DNA of 11,148 bases from Treponema sp. (GCA_031272575.1 JAISTO010000082.1:1-11148), one strand, 5' to 3'. Shown: positions 5,946 to 11,148, numbered from the stretch's first letter. Made by a program: numbers and translations. Notes: generated from the letters alone by a model not told the origin.

Positions 5946-7559
5946 TTACTCTGCCCGCCGGATGTTCTGCACCGGAAAGTACGAGAGCCAGTCCGGAGTA
6001 AAGAGAAGGCCGGTGTACTTTGTGTTGAGGGCGCTCTGAATCATCATGTACTCAAGGGGGATGTAGGGCACATCGTCACGGGCGAGGTCCGCCATGCGGC
6101 GCTGCAGTTCGAAGCGCTTTTCCGGATCGGGCTCGTTGGTTTGGGCGGTGACGAGGGTATCCATCTCGGCGTTTTGGTAGGCGGCGGTGTTGAAGGACGC
6201 GCTGGAGACGAGCAGGTTCTCGACGATGTTGGTCAGGTCCGGGTAGACCGCCGCCGTGTCGCTGATGATGAGGTCGTAATCCCGGGCGCCGTTTTTGTCG
6301 AGCACCTTGCCCATGAGGTACGGGTAACTATCATCAACATTAACCGGGATAATCTTGACCGTAATACCCAGATACGCGAGACTGTTTCGGATGAACTGTG
6401 CCCGCGCCATGTTGATGGGGAGCCAGGCGTCCACCACAAGGGTGCATTCAAAGCCGTCAGGATACGCTGACTGGTCCAGATACGCTTTGGCGCGGCGCAG
6501 GTTGTAGTCGTAGCCTTCGACGGCCGCGAGGTAGGCTTCCCACCTGGCCGCGTCGCCGCCGTAGAGCGAAGGGCCGAAGAGCAGCGTGGTGCCCGGGGGG
6601 CCGGCCCAGGCGCCGATTTCATCATTCATTTTGTATATGTCGATGGCGTGGGACAGCGCCTTGCGCACGTTTTTGTCGTTGAAGGGGGGCCGCCCCGTGT
6701 TGAGGGCCAGGAAGATGACGCCCATCGAATCGGTGGCGCTCACTTTGAACCTGGGGTTGTCGGCCAGGACGTTGAGGCGCTCCAGGGCGATGAACATGGT
6801 GAAGTCGACGCTCTCCGCCTGGAGCGCCGCGAGGCGTATGCTGCTGTCGCTGAGCACCATGAACACAATCTCCTTTACATGATTGGCGGCGAGGGCCTCT
6901 TTGTCCCAGTAGCGCTCGTTCCGTTCCAGGGTGATGCTTTCGTCGGGTATCCAACTCTTGCACACGAAGGGCCCCGTCGCCAGGATGCCGCCCTCCGGCG
7001 TACCGAAGTTTTCGCGGTGCGCCAGGTAGTACGCCTTGCTGATGACGATCCCCGCGTAGGTCGCAAGGGCGTACTTGAATATTGCGGAGGGGTGCTTAAG
7101 GTGCGCGGTGAGAGTCCAGCCGTCAATACTGAAATGATCTACCGCCTCCATGCAGATGGCGAAATCGTTGTTGTCTTCGCCCTTTCGCGCCCGCTCCAGC
7201 GAGAAGAACACGTCATCCATGGTCATGGGGGTGCCGTCGGAAAAGGTGACGTTCGGGCGCATCTCGTACACGTAGGTGAGGTCGTCCGCCTGGCGCCACT
7301 TACTGGCCAGCACCGGCACGACGCCGCCTGACCCGTCGAAGCCCAGGACGCCCTCGGTGAGTTGCCGCACCACCTGCACCGACTCGTACTCGATGGCCAG
7401 GCCGGGGTCGAGGGAATTGATGTCCGCGTCAAGGGCGATGCGGAAGACGATCCCCGAGTCCTTTGCCGCGCAGCCCGAGAGCGCCAGCGCGCCCAGCGCC
7501 GCCATACCCGCTGCCGCAAGGGCGGCCCAATAGGCGGCCCGAGGGGCTTTGTGTTTCAT
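5946..7559 (-). CDS. ABC transporter family 5 solute-binding lipoprotein (oligopeptide/nickel/murein-peptide type)
   Basis: This 537-residue protein is the normal size for the SBP_bac_5 family (OppA, DppA, MppA, NikA). A signal peptide with a hydrophobic core (residues 10-27) ends in a lipobox LSGC with Cys30, so it is an inner-membrane-anchored or surface lipoprotein. The N-terminal lobe shows the family pattern: SLDPG (49-53), YESVQVVRQLTEGVLGFD (58-75), ASKWRQADDLTYVYEMRPNV (85-104) and FSDGTPMTMDDVFFSLER (106-123). Family members bind peptides, muropeptides, nickel or sugars and deliver them to an ABC permease. No permease or ATPase gene lies in the window, so it is an orphan binding protein or works with a distant transporter. 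The ligand cannot be told from sequence; murein peptides would fit the amino-sugar genes nearby, which is inference. AAAGGAGA lies just before the ATG. About 90 bases separate it from the downstream dehydrogenase gene, which has its own promoter. Confidence 0.92.
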   Translation of the reverse strand: MKHKAPRAAYWAALAAAGMAALGALALSGCAAKDSGIVFRIALDADINSLDPGLAIEYESVQVVRQLTEGVLGFDGSGGVVPVLASKWRQADDLTYVYEMRPNVTFSDGTPMTMDDVFFSLERARKGEDNNDFAICMEAVDHFSIDGWTLTAHLKHPSAIFKYALATYAGIVISKAYYLAHRENFGTPEGGILATGPFVCKSWIPDESITLERNERYWDKEALAANHVKEIVFMVLSDSSIRLAALQAESVDFTMFIALERLNVLADNPRFKVSATDSMGVIFLALNTGRPPFNDKNVRKALSHAIDIYKMNDEIGAWAGPPGTTLLFGPSLYGGDAARWEAYLAAVEGYDYNLRRAKAYLDQSAYPDGFECTLVVDAWLPINMARAQFIRNSLAYLGITVKIIPVNVDDSYPYLMGKVLDKNGARDYDLIISDTAAVYPDLTNIVENLLVSSASFNTAAYQNAEMDTLVTAQTNEPDPEKRFELQRRMADLARDDVPYIPLEYMMIQSALNTKYTGLLFTPDWLSYFPVQNIRRAE

Positions 7560-7563
7560 GAAA

Positions 7564-7584
7564 TCTCCTTTCAGGATGAGTATA
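7564..7584 (-). promoter_or_regulatory. -10 box and ribosome site of the solute-binding protein gene
   Basis: TATACT (7584-7579) lies 19 bases before ATG 7559, and AAAGGAGA (7571-7564) lies 4 bases before it. No recognisable -35 hexamer is found 16-18 bases further up; that stretch is T-rich and runs into a G-rich heptad repeat. The promoter may be weak or activator-dependent. Confidence 0.5.
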
Positions 7585-7600
7585 CCGAAAACGCGAAAAA

Positions 7601-7672
7601 AGGGGTAGTGGGGAGTAGGCAGTGGGGAGTGGGGTGCGCGATGCGGGGGCGCGGGGTGGACAGCAATGTCAA
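7601..7672 (+). repeat. G-rich heptad repeat, copy 3, with conserved tail
   Basis: G-tracts at 7602-7605, 7610-7613, 7624-7627 and 7631-7634 keep the 7-base register (one weak unit at 7617). GATGCGGGGGCGCGGGG and TGGACAGCAATGTCAA follow. The latter part matches the tail of the copy at 1108-1187 on the other strand. It lies directly upstream of the solute-binding protein promoter. Confidence 0.75.
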
Positions 7673-7684
7673 AAAGTACGGGAC

Positions 7685-7695
7685 GGGGGGGGGGG
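7685..7695 (+). repeat. Homopolymeric G11 tract
   Basis: Eleven consecutive G bases lie between the heptad repeat and the antitoxin remnant, about 100 bases upstream of the solute-binding protein -10 box. It is the longest homopolymer in the window and a likely site of length variation. Confidence 0.8.
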
Positions 7696-7732
7696 CAGAA
7701 AGGAGATGCCGCGCCTCCGCGCGCCAGAGAAC

Positions 7733-7754
7733 GGCGCGGCCGCGATACCGCGCC
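7733..7754 (-). terminator. GC hairpin after the antitoxin remnant (weak terminator candidate)
   Basis: GGCGCGG and CCGCGCC form a 7-base stem with an 8-base loop, beginning 1 base after the TAA at 7756. No T-tract follows on the minus strand, so intrinsic termination is doubtful. It may instead be another structural repeat. Confidence 0.3.
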
Positions 7755-7755
7755 C

Positions 7756-7935
7756 TTATACCTGCAGCAGCAGTTCCCGCTTGGCGCCCGCTGTTTTGGG
7801 GATGGCGACGATTTCCAGACCCATGCCGAGGCTTTTCACATAGTCGATGAGCATGGAGACGCCGATGTCCTTCCGCCGCTCCGGATTGGGCACGGCGGCG
7901 GTTTTGCCCTGCGGAGAGCCGTATTTTTTCCGCAT
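7756..7935 (-). CDS. Small antitoxin-like protein, probably a remnant
   Basis: A 59-residue frame (MRKKYGSPQG at the start, ELLLQV at the end) overlaps the tail of the toxin remnant in another frame. Its second half (SMLIDYVKSLGMGLEIVAIP) has the form often seen at the C-terminus of XRE-type antitoxins that partner RelE/HigB toxins, where a helix Y-V-x-x-LG precedes a short strand LEI-x-A. A helix-turn-helix domain, normally before this segment, is absent. The frame is blocked upstream by a TGA eight codons ahead of the ATG, so either the gene was truncated or this is a short antitoxin lacking DNA binding. AAGGAA directly abuts the ATG, too close for a good ribosome site. The assignment rests mainly on position after the toxin and on the C-terminal pattern. 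Confidence 0.45.
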   Translation of the reverse strand: MRKKYGSPQGKTAAVPNPERRKDIGVSMLIDYVKSLGMGLEIVAIPKTAGAKRELLLQV

Positions 7936-8256
7936 TTCCTTCAGCCTGCCGTATCAGATCTTTGTAAAATCGCTTTCCGTTTTTGCCTTTTTTGTCCCCG
8001 CCCATAAGGAGCAATGCCTTCCGTTCAGGATCAAAAATATAGGCAACCCGAAAAATATGCGCTTCAGTTTTTGCCCGCAGTTCTTTTAGGTTCGCCAGAC
8101 TGCTTCCCTTGAGTGTATCCGCATAAGGACGGCCCAAATGGGGACCATGTGTTCCGAGCAAATACACTTTTGCCCGGATAACAGCTTTATCCCCGTCAGA
8201 CTGTTCCGCGAACCATGCGTCATACGCTTCGCTGGTGATTACTTCCCAATACTCAT
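7936..8256 (-). pseudogene. RelE/HigB-type (Gp49 family) toxin, frameshifted
   Basis: Toxins of this family are small mRNA-cleaving RNases. The recognisable reading frame begins WEVITSEAYDAWFAEQ (codons from 8248), then VYLLGTHGPHLGRPYADTLK, NLKELR, FRVAYIFDP and LLLMGGDKKGKNGKRFYKDL, ending near RQAEG at about 7940. These are the classical landmarks of the family in the right order. The only ATG that makes sense (8256) is in another frame: it reads MSIGK then stop, whereas one extra T at 8248-8250 would give MSIWEVITSE. This points to a single-base deletion that disables the gene. The only other in-frame start is a GTG at 8167, which would drop the first ~30 residues. Downstream, the frame runs past the normal toxin length to 7571 through intergenic repeats, so the true 3' end is also lost. 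A near-consensus promoter lies in front of 8256. Confidence 0.75.
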
Positions 8257-8262
8257 AGAGTT

Positions 8263-8291
8263 ATTGTATGAAATCAAGATAGCAATGTCAA
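8263..8291 (-). promoter_or_regulatory. Near-consensus promoter of the toxin-antitoxin remnant
   Basis: TTGACA (8291-8286) and TACAAT (8268-8263) are spaced by exactly 17 bases, the best sigma-70-like match in the window. The -10 box ends 6 bases (AACTCT) before ATG 8256, and there is no Shine-Dalgarno sequence, which implies a leaderless or near-leaderless mRNA. The promoter remains intact although the toxin gene is broken. Confidence 0.7.
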
Positions 8292-8363
8292 GGTAGCGCA
8301 GTATGCCATCGAAAATGTAACCGAAAGGGGGCGGGGCGGCGCGGAGGATGGGGCGCCTTGCGT

Positions 8364-10112
8364 TCATGGGGCCTCGAAGGGGAGCGCGCCCTGGGCTTCG
8401 AATGCGCCGCGAAGGGCGGAGAAGCCGGCGGCGAAGGACTCGGGGGCGTAACTGTAGAGGGCGAGGGCCGCGTCGGCCCAGCGGGCGCGGGTGAGGTAGC
8501 CGGGGTTGAGGGCGGAGAAGACGATGACGCGTTTGTTGAGGCCCCGACAGGCTTCGAGGATGGGGAGGCCGGCGGCGGCGGAGAGGCAAAAGATGAGGGT
8601 GTCAGCGCCGCGGGCGAGGCGCTGGATTTCTTCGGCGCTGTCAGGGGTGTACCAGTAGACGGCCGCGCCGGGGTAGGCGGCGCTTCCGGCTTTGAAGAAA
8701 TCGCCGAACTGGCCGGCGAGGAGGACCCGGCCCGCGGCCTCGGGCCTGAGGGGGAGGGCATCCGCGCCCTGCACGATGGTGACGCTCCGGGCGGCGAGGT
8801 CCTGGAAGAAGGCGGCGCGGCCGCTGTTCGCGGCCAGGCCCCTGAGCGCGGCCTGGGGGTCGGGGCGCAGGGGGGGGGCGGAGGGGCCGCGGAGGGCCCG
8901 GAGTTTGGTTTCGAGGATGCGGCGCGCCGCGTCATGGACCCGGGCGCGGAACGCGCTTTCGCTCCGCATGGCCTGGAGGAGGCTGTGCCACAGCGGGGCC
9001 TCGAGCGAGGGTATGTTTGAGAGGAGGATGACGTCATTGCCGGCCGCGAGCGCCTGCTTCGCCGCGCTGGCGAGGCTCCCCGCGTAGTCGGTCGCGCCCA
9101 TCATCACCAGATCGTCGGTGATGACTATGCCCTCGAAGCCCATCTTCTCGCGGAGGACGTCATGGAGGAACCAGCGGGAAAGGGACGCGGGGGCCTCGCC
9201 CGCCGGGGTCGCGGGAAAGGCGATGTGTCCGCTCATGAGCGCGGGGATTTTTTCGCGGGCCAGGAGCCGGTAAGGGATGAGTTCCCGCTCCCAGAGGGTC
9301 TCGAAGGAGGCGTAGACGCGGGGGAGCGTGCCATGCGAGTCGAGGTCGGTGGCCCCATGGCCGGGAAAGTGCTTGGCGGTGGGGATGACGCCGGCGGCGA
9401 GGAGGCCCTTCATGAAGGCCGCGCCGAGGAGCCCGGCGGCGGCAGGGCCGCTTCCGAAAGAGCGGGTGCCCACGAGGAGGGACTGCGGGTTCGTGAAGAG
9501 GTCCACATTGGGGGCGAAGTTCATGTTGATGCCGAGGAGCGCGAGCTCCGCGCCGATGCCGCGGCCCGCGAGGTACGCGTCGATGGGCCTGCCGGACGCG
9601 CCGAGGGCCATGTTGCCGGGGGTCTCGCTCGTCGCGCCCTTGATGTGCCTGACCATGCCCCCCTCCTGATCGGTGGCGATGAGGAGCGGGATGCCCTGCC
9701 CGGAACTGAGCGCGGCCTCTTGCAGCGCGGCGATGGTCTGCGCGAGCCGGGCGCTGTCGTCCGTGTTCCAGCCGAAAATCTTGATGCCGCCGATACGGCG
9801 CTCGCGGACCCAGCGGAGGATCAGCGGGGAAGGCTCCGCGCCCCCCCACGCCAGCATGATCGTCTGGGCCAGGGCCTCCTCGTCCGTCATGGCCTCCGCG
9901 AACACGGCAGCCAGGGCCTCAGGCGGGCGCGGGTCGTCCCAGGCGGGCGTCCCGGCGCCCGCCGCCGCGGGGAAGGCGGCGCAAAACGCGGCGATGCAGA
10001 GCGCGGCGCAGAGCGCGGCGAGGGGATGCCTGCGCGCGCGGAGGGGGGGGCGCGGCGCGGCGAGGGGATGCCTACGCGTCAAAAGCGCTCCCGCTCTTCG
10101 ACCGTTTCCCAT
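8364..10112 (-). CDS. Secreted glycoside hydrolase family 3 beta-N-acetylhexosaminidase (NagZ-like)
   Basis: GH3 enzymes of the NagZ branch cleave terminal beta-linked N-acetylglucosamine from muropeptides or chito-oligosaccharides. The catalytic domain (about 65-410) shows DQEGGMVRH (148-156), the KHFPGHG loop (247-253) followed by DSH (258-260), the Asp-His acid/base dyad that marks NagZ-type enzymes, and ITDDLVMMG (331-339) with Asp333 as probable nucleophile. Residues 430-582 form a C-terminal domain of the kind found in two-domain members such as Bacillus NagZ. Cytosolic proteobacterial NagZ lacks it. An N-terminal signal sequence (hydrophobic to about residue 52, AAAGAG cleavage region) places it in the periplasm or outside. 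The start is uncertain. ATG 10112 has no ribosome site. TTG at 10082 overlaps the upstream stop as TTGA and has GGGAG 5 bases before it, which would give 572 residues and a shorter, more normal signal peptide. G8 and G9 runs lie at codons about 21-23 and 411-414. Confidence 0.92.
   Translation of the reverse strand: MGNGRRAGALLTRRHPLAAPRPPLRARRHPLAALCAALCIAAFCAAFPAAAGAGTPAWDDPRPPEALAAVFAEAMTDEEALAQTIMLAWGGAEPSPLILRWVRERRIGGIKIFGWNTDDSARLAQTIAALQEAALSSGQGIPLLIATDQEGGMVRHIKGATSETPGNMALGASGRPIDAYLAGRGIGAELALLGINMNFAPNVDLFTNPQSLLVGTRSFGSGPAAAGLLGAAFMKGLLAAGVIPTAKHFPGHGATDLDSHGTLPRVYASFETLWERELIPYRLLAREKIPALMSGHIAFPATPAGEAPASLSRWFLHDVLREKMGFEGIVITDDLVMMGATDYAGSLASAAKQALAAGNDVILLSNIPSLEAPLWHSLLQAMRSESAFRARVHDAARRILETKLRALRGPSAPPLRPDPQAALRGLAANSGRAAFFQDLAARSVTIVQGADALPLRPEAAGRVLLAGQFGDFFKAGSAAYPGAAVYWYTPDSAEEIQRLARGADTLIFCLSAAAGLPILEACRGLNKRVIVFSALNPGYLTRARWADAALALYSYAPESFAAGFSALRGAFEAQGALPFEAP
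8870..8878 (+). repeat. G9 tract in the linker of the GH3 gene
   Basis: Nine consecutive G bases (C on the coding strand) fall at codons about 411-414, between the catalytic and C-terminal domains. Slippage here would leave the catalytic domain whole and remove the C-terminal domain. Confidence 0.7.
10013..10078. repeat. In-frame direct repeat in the GH3 signal-peptide region
   Basis: A 24-base segment containing GCGGCGAGGGGATGCCT occurs at 10013-10036 and again at 10055-10078, 42 bases (14 codons) apart, with one mismatch. In the protein it repeats the residues RRHPLAA. A G8 run (10043-10050) separates the copies. It has lengthened the n-region of the signal peptide. Confidence 0.75.
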
Positions 10113-10675
10113 TTTTCGGCGGCGGCCGCGAGGAGCGCCACGTAAATGACGGTCCCCAGGTCGAGGGACATACCCAGTTTGAGTTCCCGCGCGGTCGAGT
10201 ACTCGACGAACACTGACGAGTAGGCCGAATAGCGGAAGAGGTTCGTGGGAAAGTAAAAAAACCGAAAGCCCGCGCCCCCGTAAAAACGCCCGGGCCGGCT
10301 CAGGTCGGGGGGGAAGACAGCGGCGCCGCCGTCGCTCTGAATCTGCCAGCTGCCGCGCAGGTAGAGAGCCCCGTACAGTTGCCCGCGCACGGAGAAGAGG
10401 TTGTACGACACTTCGGCCGGCAGTACCGCGTAGTAACTGAACGCGCCGTCATCGCTTAGCGTGTTGTCGTGAAACTCCATGAGCGAGAGCCCGCACCCGA
10501 AGCCGTACGGAAAATGCCAGTTCAGTTTGACGAATGAAAATGCCCCGTTCGCCGTGTTATGCAGGGGATCGTAGAAAAACGCGACATCCCCGAGCGCCCA
10601 GCCGAATTTGGTCTGCGCCTCCGCCCCAAGCGCCGCCCCCAAAAGCAGGGCCCCCGCTGCCAGTCTTTTTTTCAT
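10079..10675 (-). CDS. Exported hypothetical protein, probable small outer-membrane beta-barrel
   Basis: This 198-residue protein begins MKKRLAAGALLLGAALGAEA, a clear type I signal peptide with cleavage likely after AEA (residue 20). The mature part lacks long hydrophobic helices. It is rich in Tyr, Phe and Gly, with alternating short strands (for example FSFVKLNWHFPYGFG, YGALYLRGSWQIQ, RFYGGAGFRFFYFP and SVFVEYSTARELKLGMSLDL), as in outer-membrane barrels. It does not end in the usual terminal Phe/Tyr strand: a hydrophobic stretch VIYVALLAAAAEKW and a charged tail follow. I do not recognise a named family. The gene heads a two-gene unit with the secreted GH3 hydrolase, overlapping it by 4-34 bases depending on that gene's start, so the two products probably work in the same envelope process, such as oligosaccharide entry or binding. 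It has a strong promoter but no ribosome site before the ATG. Confidence 0.75.
   Translation of the reverse strand: MKKRLAAGALLLGAALGAEAQTKFGWALGDVAFFYDPLHNTANGAFSFVKLNWHFPYGFGCGLSLMEFHDNTLSDDGAFSYYAVLPAEVSYNLFSVRGQLYGALYLRGSWQIQSDGGAAVFPPDLSRPGRFYGGAGFRFFYFPTNLFRYSAYSSVFVEYSTARELKLGMSLDLGTVIYVALLAAAAEKWETVEERERF
10088..10092 (-). promoter_or_regulatory. Ribosome site favouring a TTG start for the GH3 gene
   Basis: GGGAG lies 5 bases before TTG 10082, which overlaps the upstream TGA stop (TTGA). The ATG at 10112 has nothing comparable. The start choice affects only the first 10 residues. Confidence 0.5.
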
Positions 10676-10681
10676 AGAGTG

Positions 10682-10710
10682 AGTATAGCGCTTCCGGGGG
10701 GGAAAGTGAA
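10682..10710 (-). promoter_or_regulatory. Promoter of the exported protein-GH3 unit, with C7 spacer and no leader
   Basis: TTCACT (10710-10705) and TATACT (10687-10682) are spaced by 17 bases. The -10 box ends 6 bases (CACTCT) before ATG 10675 and no Shine-Dalgarno sequence exists, so the transcript should be leaderless. The spacer holds a C7 run (10702-10696), where a length change would alter promoter strength. Confidence 0.65.
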
Positions 10711-10729
10711 GGGGGGGCGCGGAGCGCTT

Positions 10730-10785
10730 GGGGAGTGGGGAGTAGGGAATAGGGAGTGGGGGGCGTGATGCGGGGGCGGGGGTGG
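10730..10785 (+). repeat. G-rich heptad repeat, copy 4 (possible G-quadruplex)
   Basis: G-tracts at 10730-10733, 10737-10740, 10745-10747, 10752-10754 and 10758-10763 keep a 7-base period, in units GGGAGTG/GGGAGTA/GGGAATA. They are followed by GGGCGTGATGCGGGGG. The sequence meets the G-quadruplex pattern and lies just upstream of the promoter at 10682-10710, on the non-template side of the gene. Confidence 0.75.
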
Positions 10786-10810
10786 TTGCGAGGGGGCGGA
10801 GGGAGGGGCG

Positions 10811-10850
10811 CTTGGAAGTGGGGCGTGATGCGGGGGTGCGGGGTAGATGC
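10811..10850 (+). repeat. Degenerate relative of the heptad repeat element
   Basis: GGGCGTGATGCGGGGG is repeated exactly as in copy 4 and followed by TGCGGGGTAGATGC, but the heptads before it are reduced to CTTGGAAGT. This shows that the GCGTGATGC core is part of the element even without the G-tracts. Confidence 0.6.
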
Positions 10851-10894
10851 GAGAGAGGGCTGTGGGGTGCCTCACTCCACGCCTTGGCCCCACC

Positions 10895-10961
10895 GTCACT
10901 CCGCGCTTTAAGCGCGGAGTCTCGCTTGCAAGTAGATTCCGCGGTTAAACCGCGGAATGAC
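10895..10961. repeat. Two-armed palindromic repeat element, copy E
   Basis: The left arm GTCACTCCGCGCTTTAAG...GTCT and the right arm AGATTCCGCGG...CCGCGGAATGAC enclose the spacer CGCTTGCAAGT. The right-arm loop reads TTAA instead of TCAA, with its stem extended (GGTTAAACC), a compensated change that supports selection or recent hairpin-based spread. Confidence 0.85.
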
Positions 10962-11073
10962 GGAGGGGCAAGCCATGGAATGACAAGCGCTGAAGCGCCC
11001 GGCTGGAAACTGGCGCTGCCCCCTCCCAGAGGGCTAAACTTGTCCCATATCTTTAGCCCACTCTGAAGAAACA

Positions 11074-11148
11074 GGATTTTAAGAATTTAACCGCGAATTA
11101 TGCTAATGAACGCGAATTTTATTAAGAGTAATATTCGCGTAAATTCGT
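11074..11148. repeat. AT-rich inverted-repeat DNA at the window edge
   Basis: Base composition switches sharply to AT-rich. ACGCGAAT (11110-11117) and ATTCGCGT (11133-11140) form an 8-base inverted repeat, and a further CCGCGAATTA (11091-11100) and a closing AATTCGT repeat the same words. This resembles dispersed CGCGAAT/ATTCGCG repeats seen in other bacteria. It may continue beyond the window. Confidence 0.5.

Larger units (their letters stand above)
10676..11148. repeat. Third repeat-dense intergenic block
   Basis: After the promoter of the exported protein, this block holds a G-rich heptad repeat (10730-10785), a degenerate relative (about 10811-10850), a partial palindrome arm (about 10871-10885), a complete composite element (10895-10961), a further arm (about 10970-10984), and AT-rich repeat-like DNA to the end. 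No gene is supported. Open frames here translate repeats. Confidence 0.75.

Noticed and set aside
7571..7755. C-terminal half of the 198-codon frame that contains the toxin
   Set aside because: Beyond about 7940 the frame reads through the antitoxin-like gene in another phase and then intergenic repeats. It is not a genuine protein extension.
8239..8589. Minus-strand frame of 116 codons ending MSIGK
   Set aside because: Pro/Arg-rich shadow of the GH3 gene. Only its last ATG matters, as the displaced toxin start.
9162..10145. Long plus-strand frame (327 codons) opposite the GH3 gene, and the frame at 8358-9020
   Set aside because: Shadow frames of Gly/Glu/Arg/Ala-rich composition, opposite a gene with intact catalytic motifs.

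Overview
The window looks like a chromosomal segment of a GC-rich spirochaete, most likely a Treponema of the termite-gut type. This is an inference. It rests on the high GC content, an RDD-SpoIIM gene pair, a toxin-antitoxin remnant, and intergenic spaces packed with palindromic GTCA...TGAC repeats. No rRNA, tRNA, CRISPR array, transposase or phage gene is visible. The species cannot be fixed from sequence alone.

Layout. Bases 1-431 are almost entirely short tandem and palindromic repeats. A small plus-strand gene (432-737) follows; its start resembles a BrnT toxin but its remainder does not. Bases 738-1186 are a second repeat block. From 1187 to 10675 every gene lies on the minus strand. 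In transcription order these are: a signal-peptide protein of predicted beta-rich character (10675-10079); a secreted GH3 beta-N-acetylhexosaminidase (10112-8364); a decayed RelE/HigB-type toxin and antitoxin remnant (8256-7756); a family 5 solute-binding lipoprotein (7559-5946); a mannitol/uronate dehydrogenase-family enzyme (5854-4238); an RDD membrane protein (4238-3501); a SpoIIM/DUF95 membrane protein (3504-2506); and N-acetylglucosamine-6-phosphate deacetylase NagA (2383-1187). Bases 10676-11148 are a third repeat block ending in AT-rich repeat-like DNA.

Transcription units. The signal-peptide protein and the GH3 enzyme overlap and share one promoter. The dehydrogenase, RDD and SpoIIM genes overlap by 1 and 4 bases and form a translationally coupled operon. 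The solute-binding protein and nagA each appear to have their own promoter. In three promoters (nagA, the toxin remnant, the signal-peptide protein) the -10 box ends only 4-6 bases before the start codon and there is no Shine-Dalgarno sequence, so these mRNAs should be leaderless or nearly so. The dehydrogenase and solute-binding protein genes have ordinary leaders with AAGGAG.

Function. The secreted GH3 enzyme (release of GlcNAc) and NagA (deacetylation of GlcNAc-6-phosphate) fit amino-sugar salvage from peptidoglycan or chitin. The solute-binding protein could serve oligopeptide or muropeptide uptake, but no permease lies nearby. The most unusual content is non-coding: a two-armed palindromic repeat family, one arm of which now encodes the C-terminus of the SpoIIM protein, and a separate family of 7-base-period G-rich repeats found at four or five intergenic sites.
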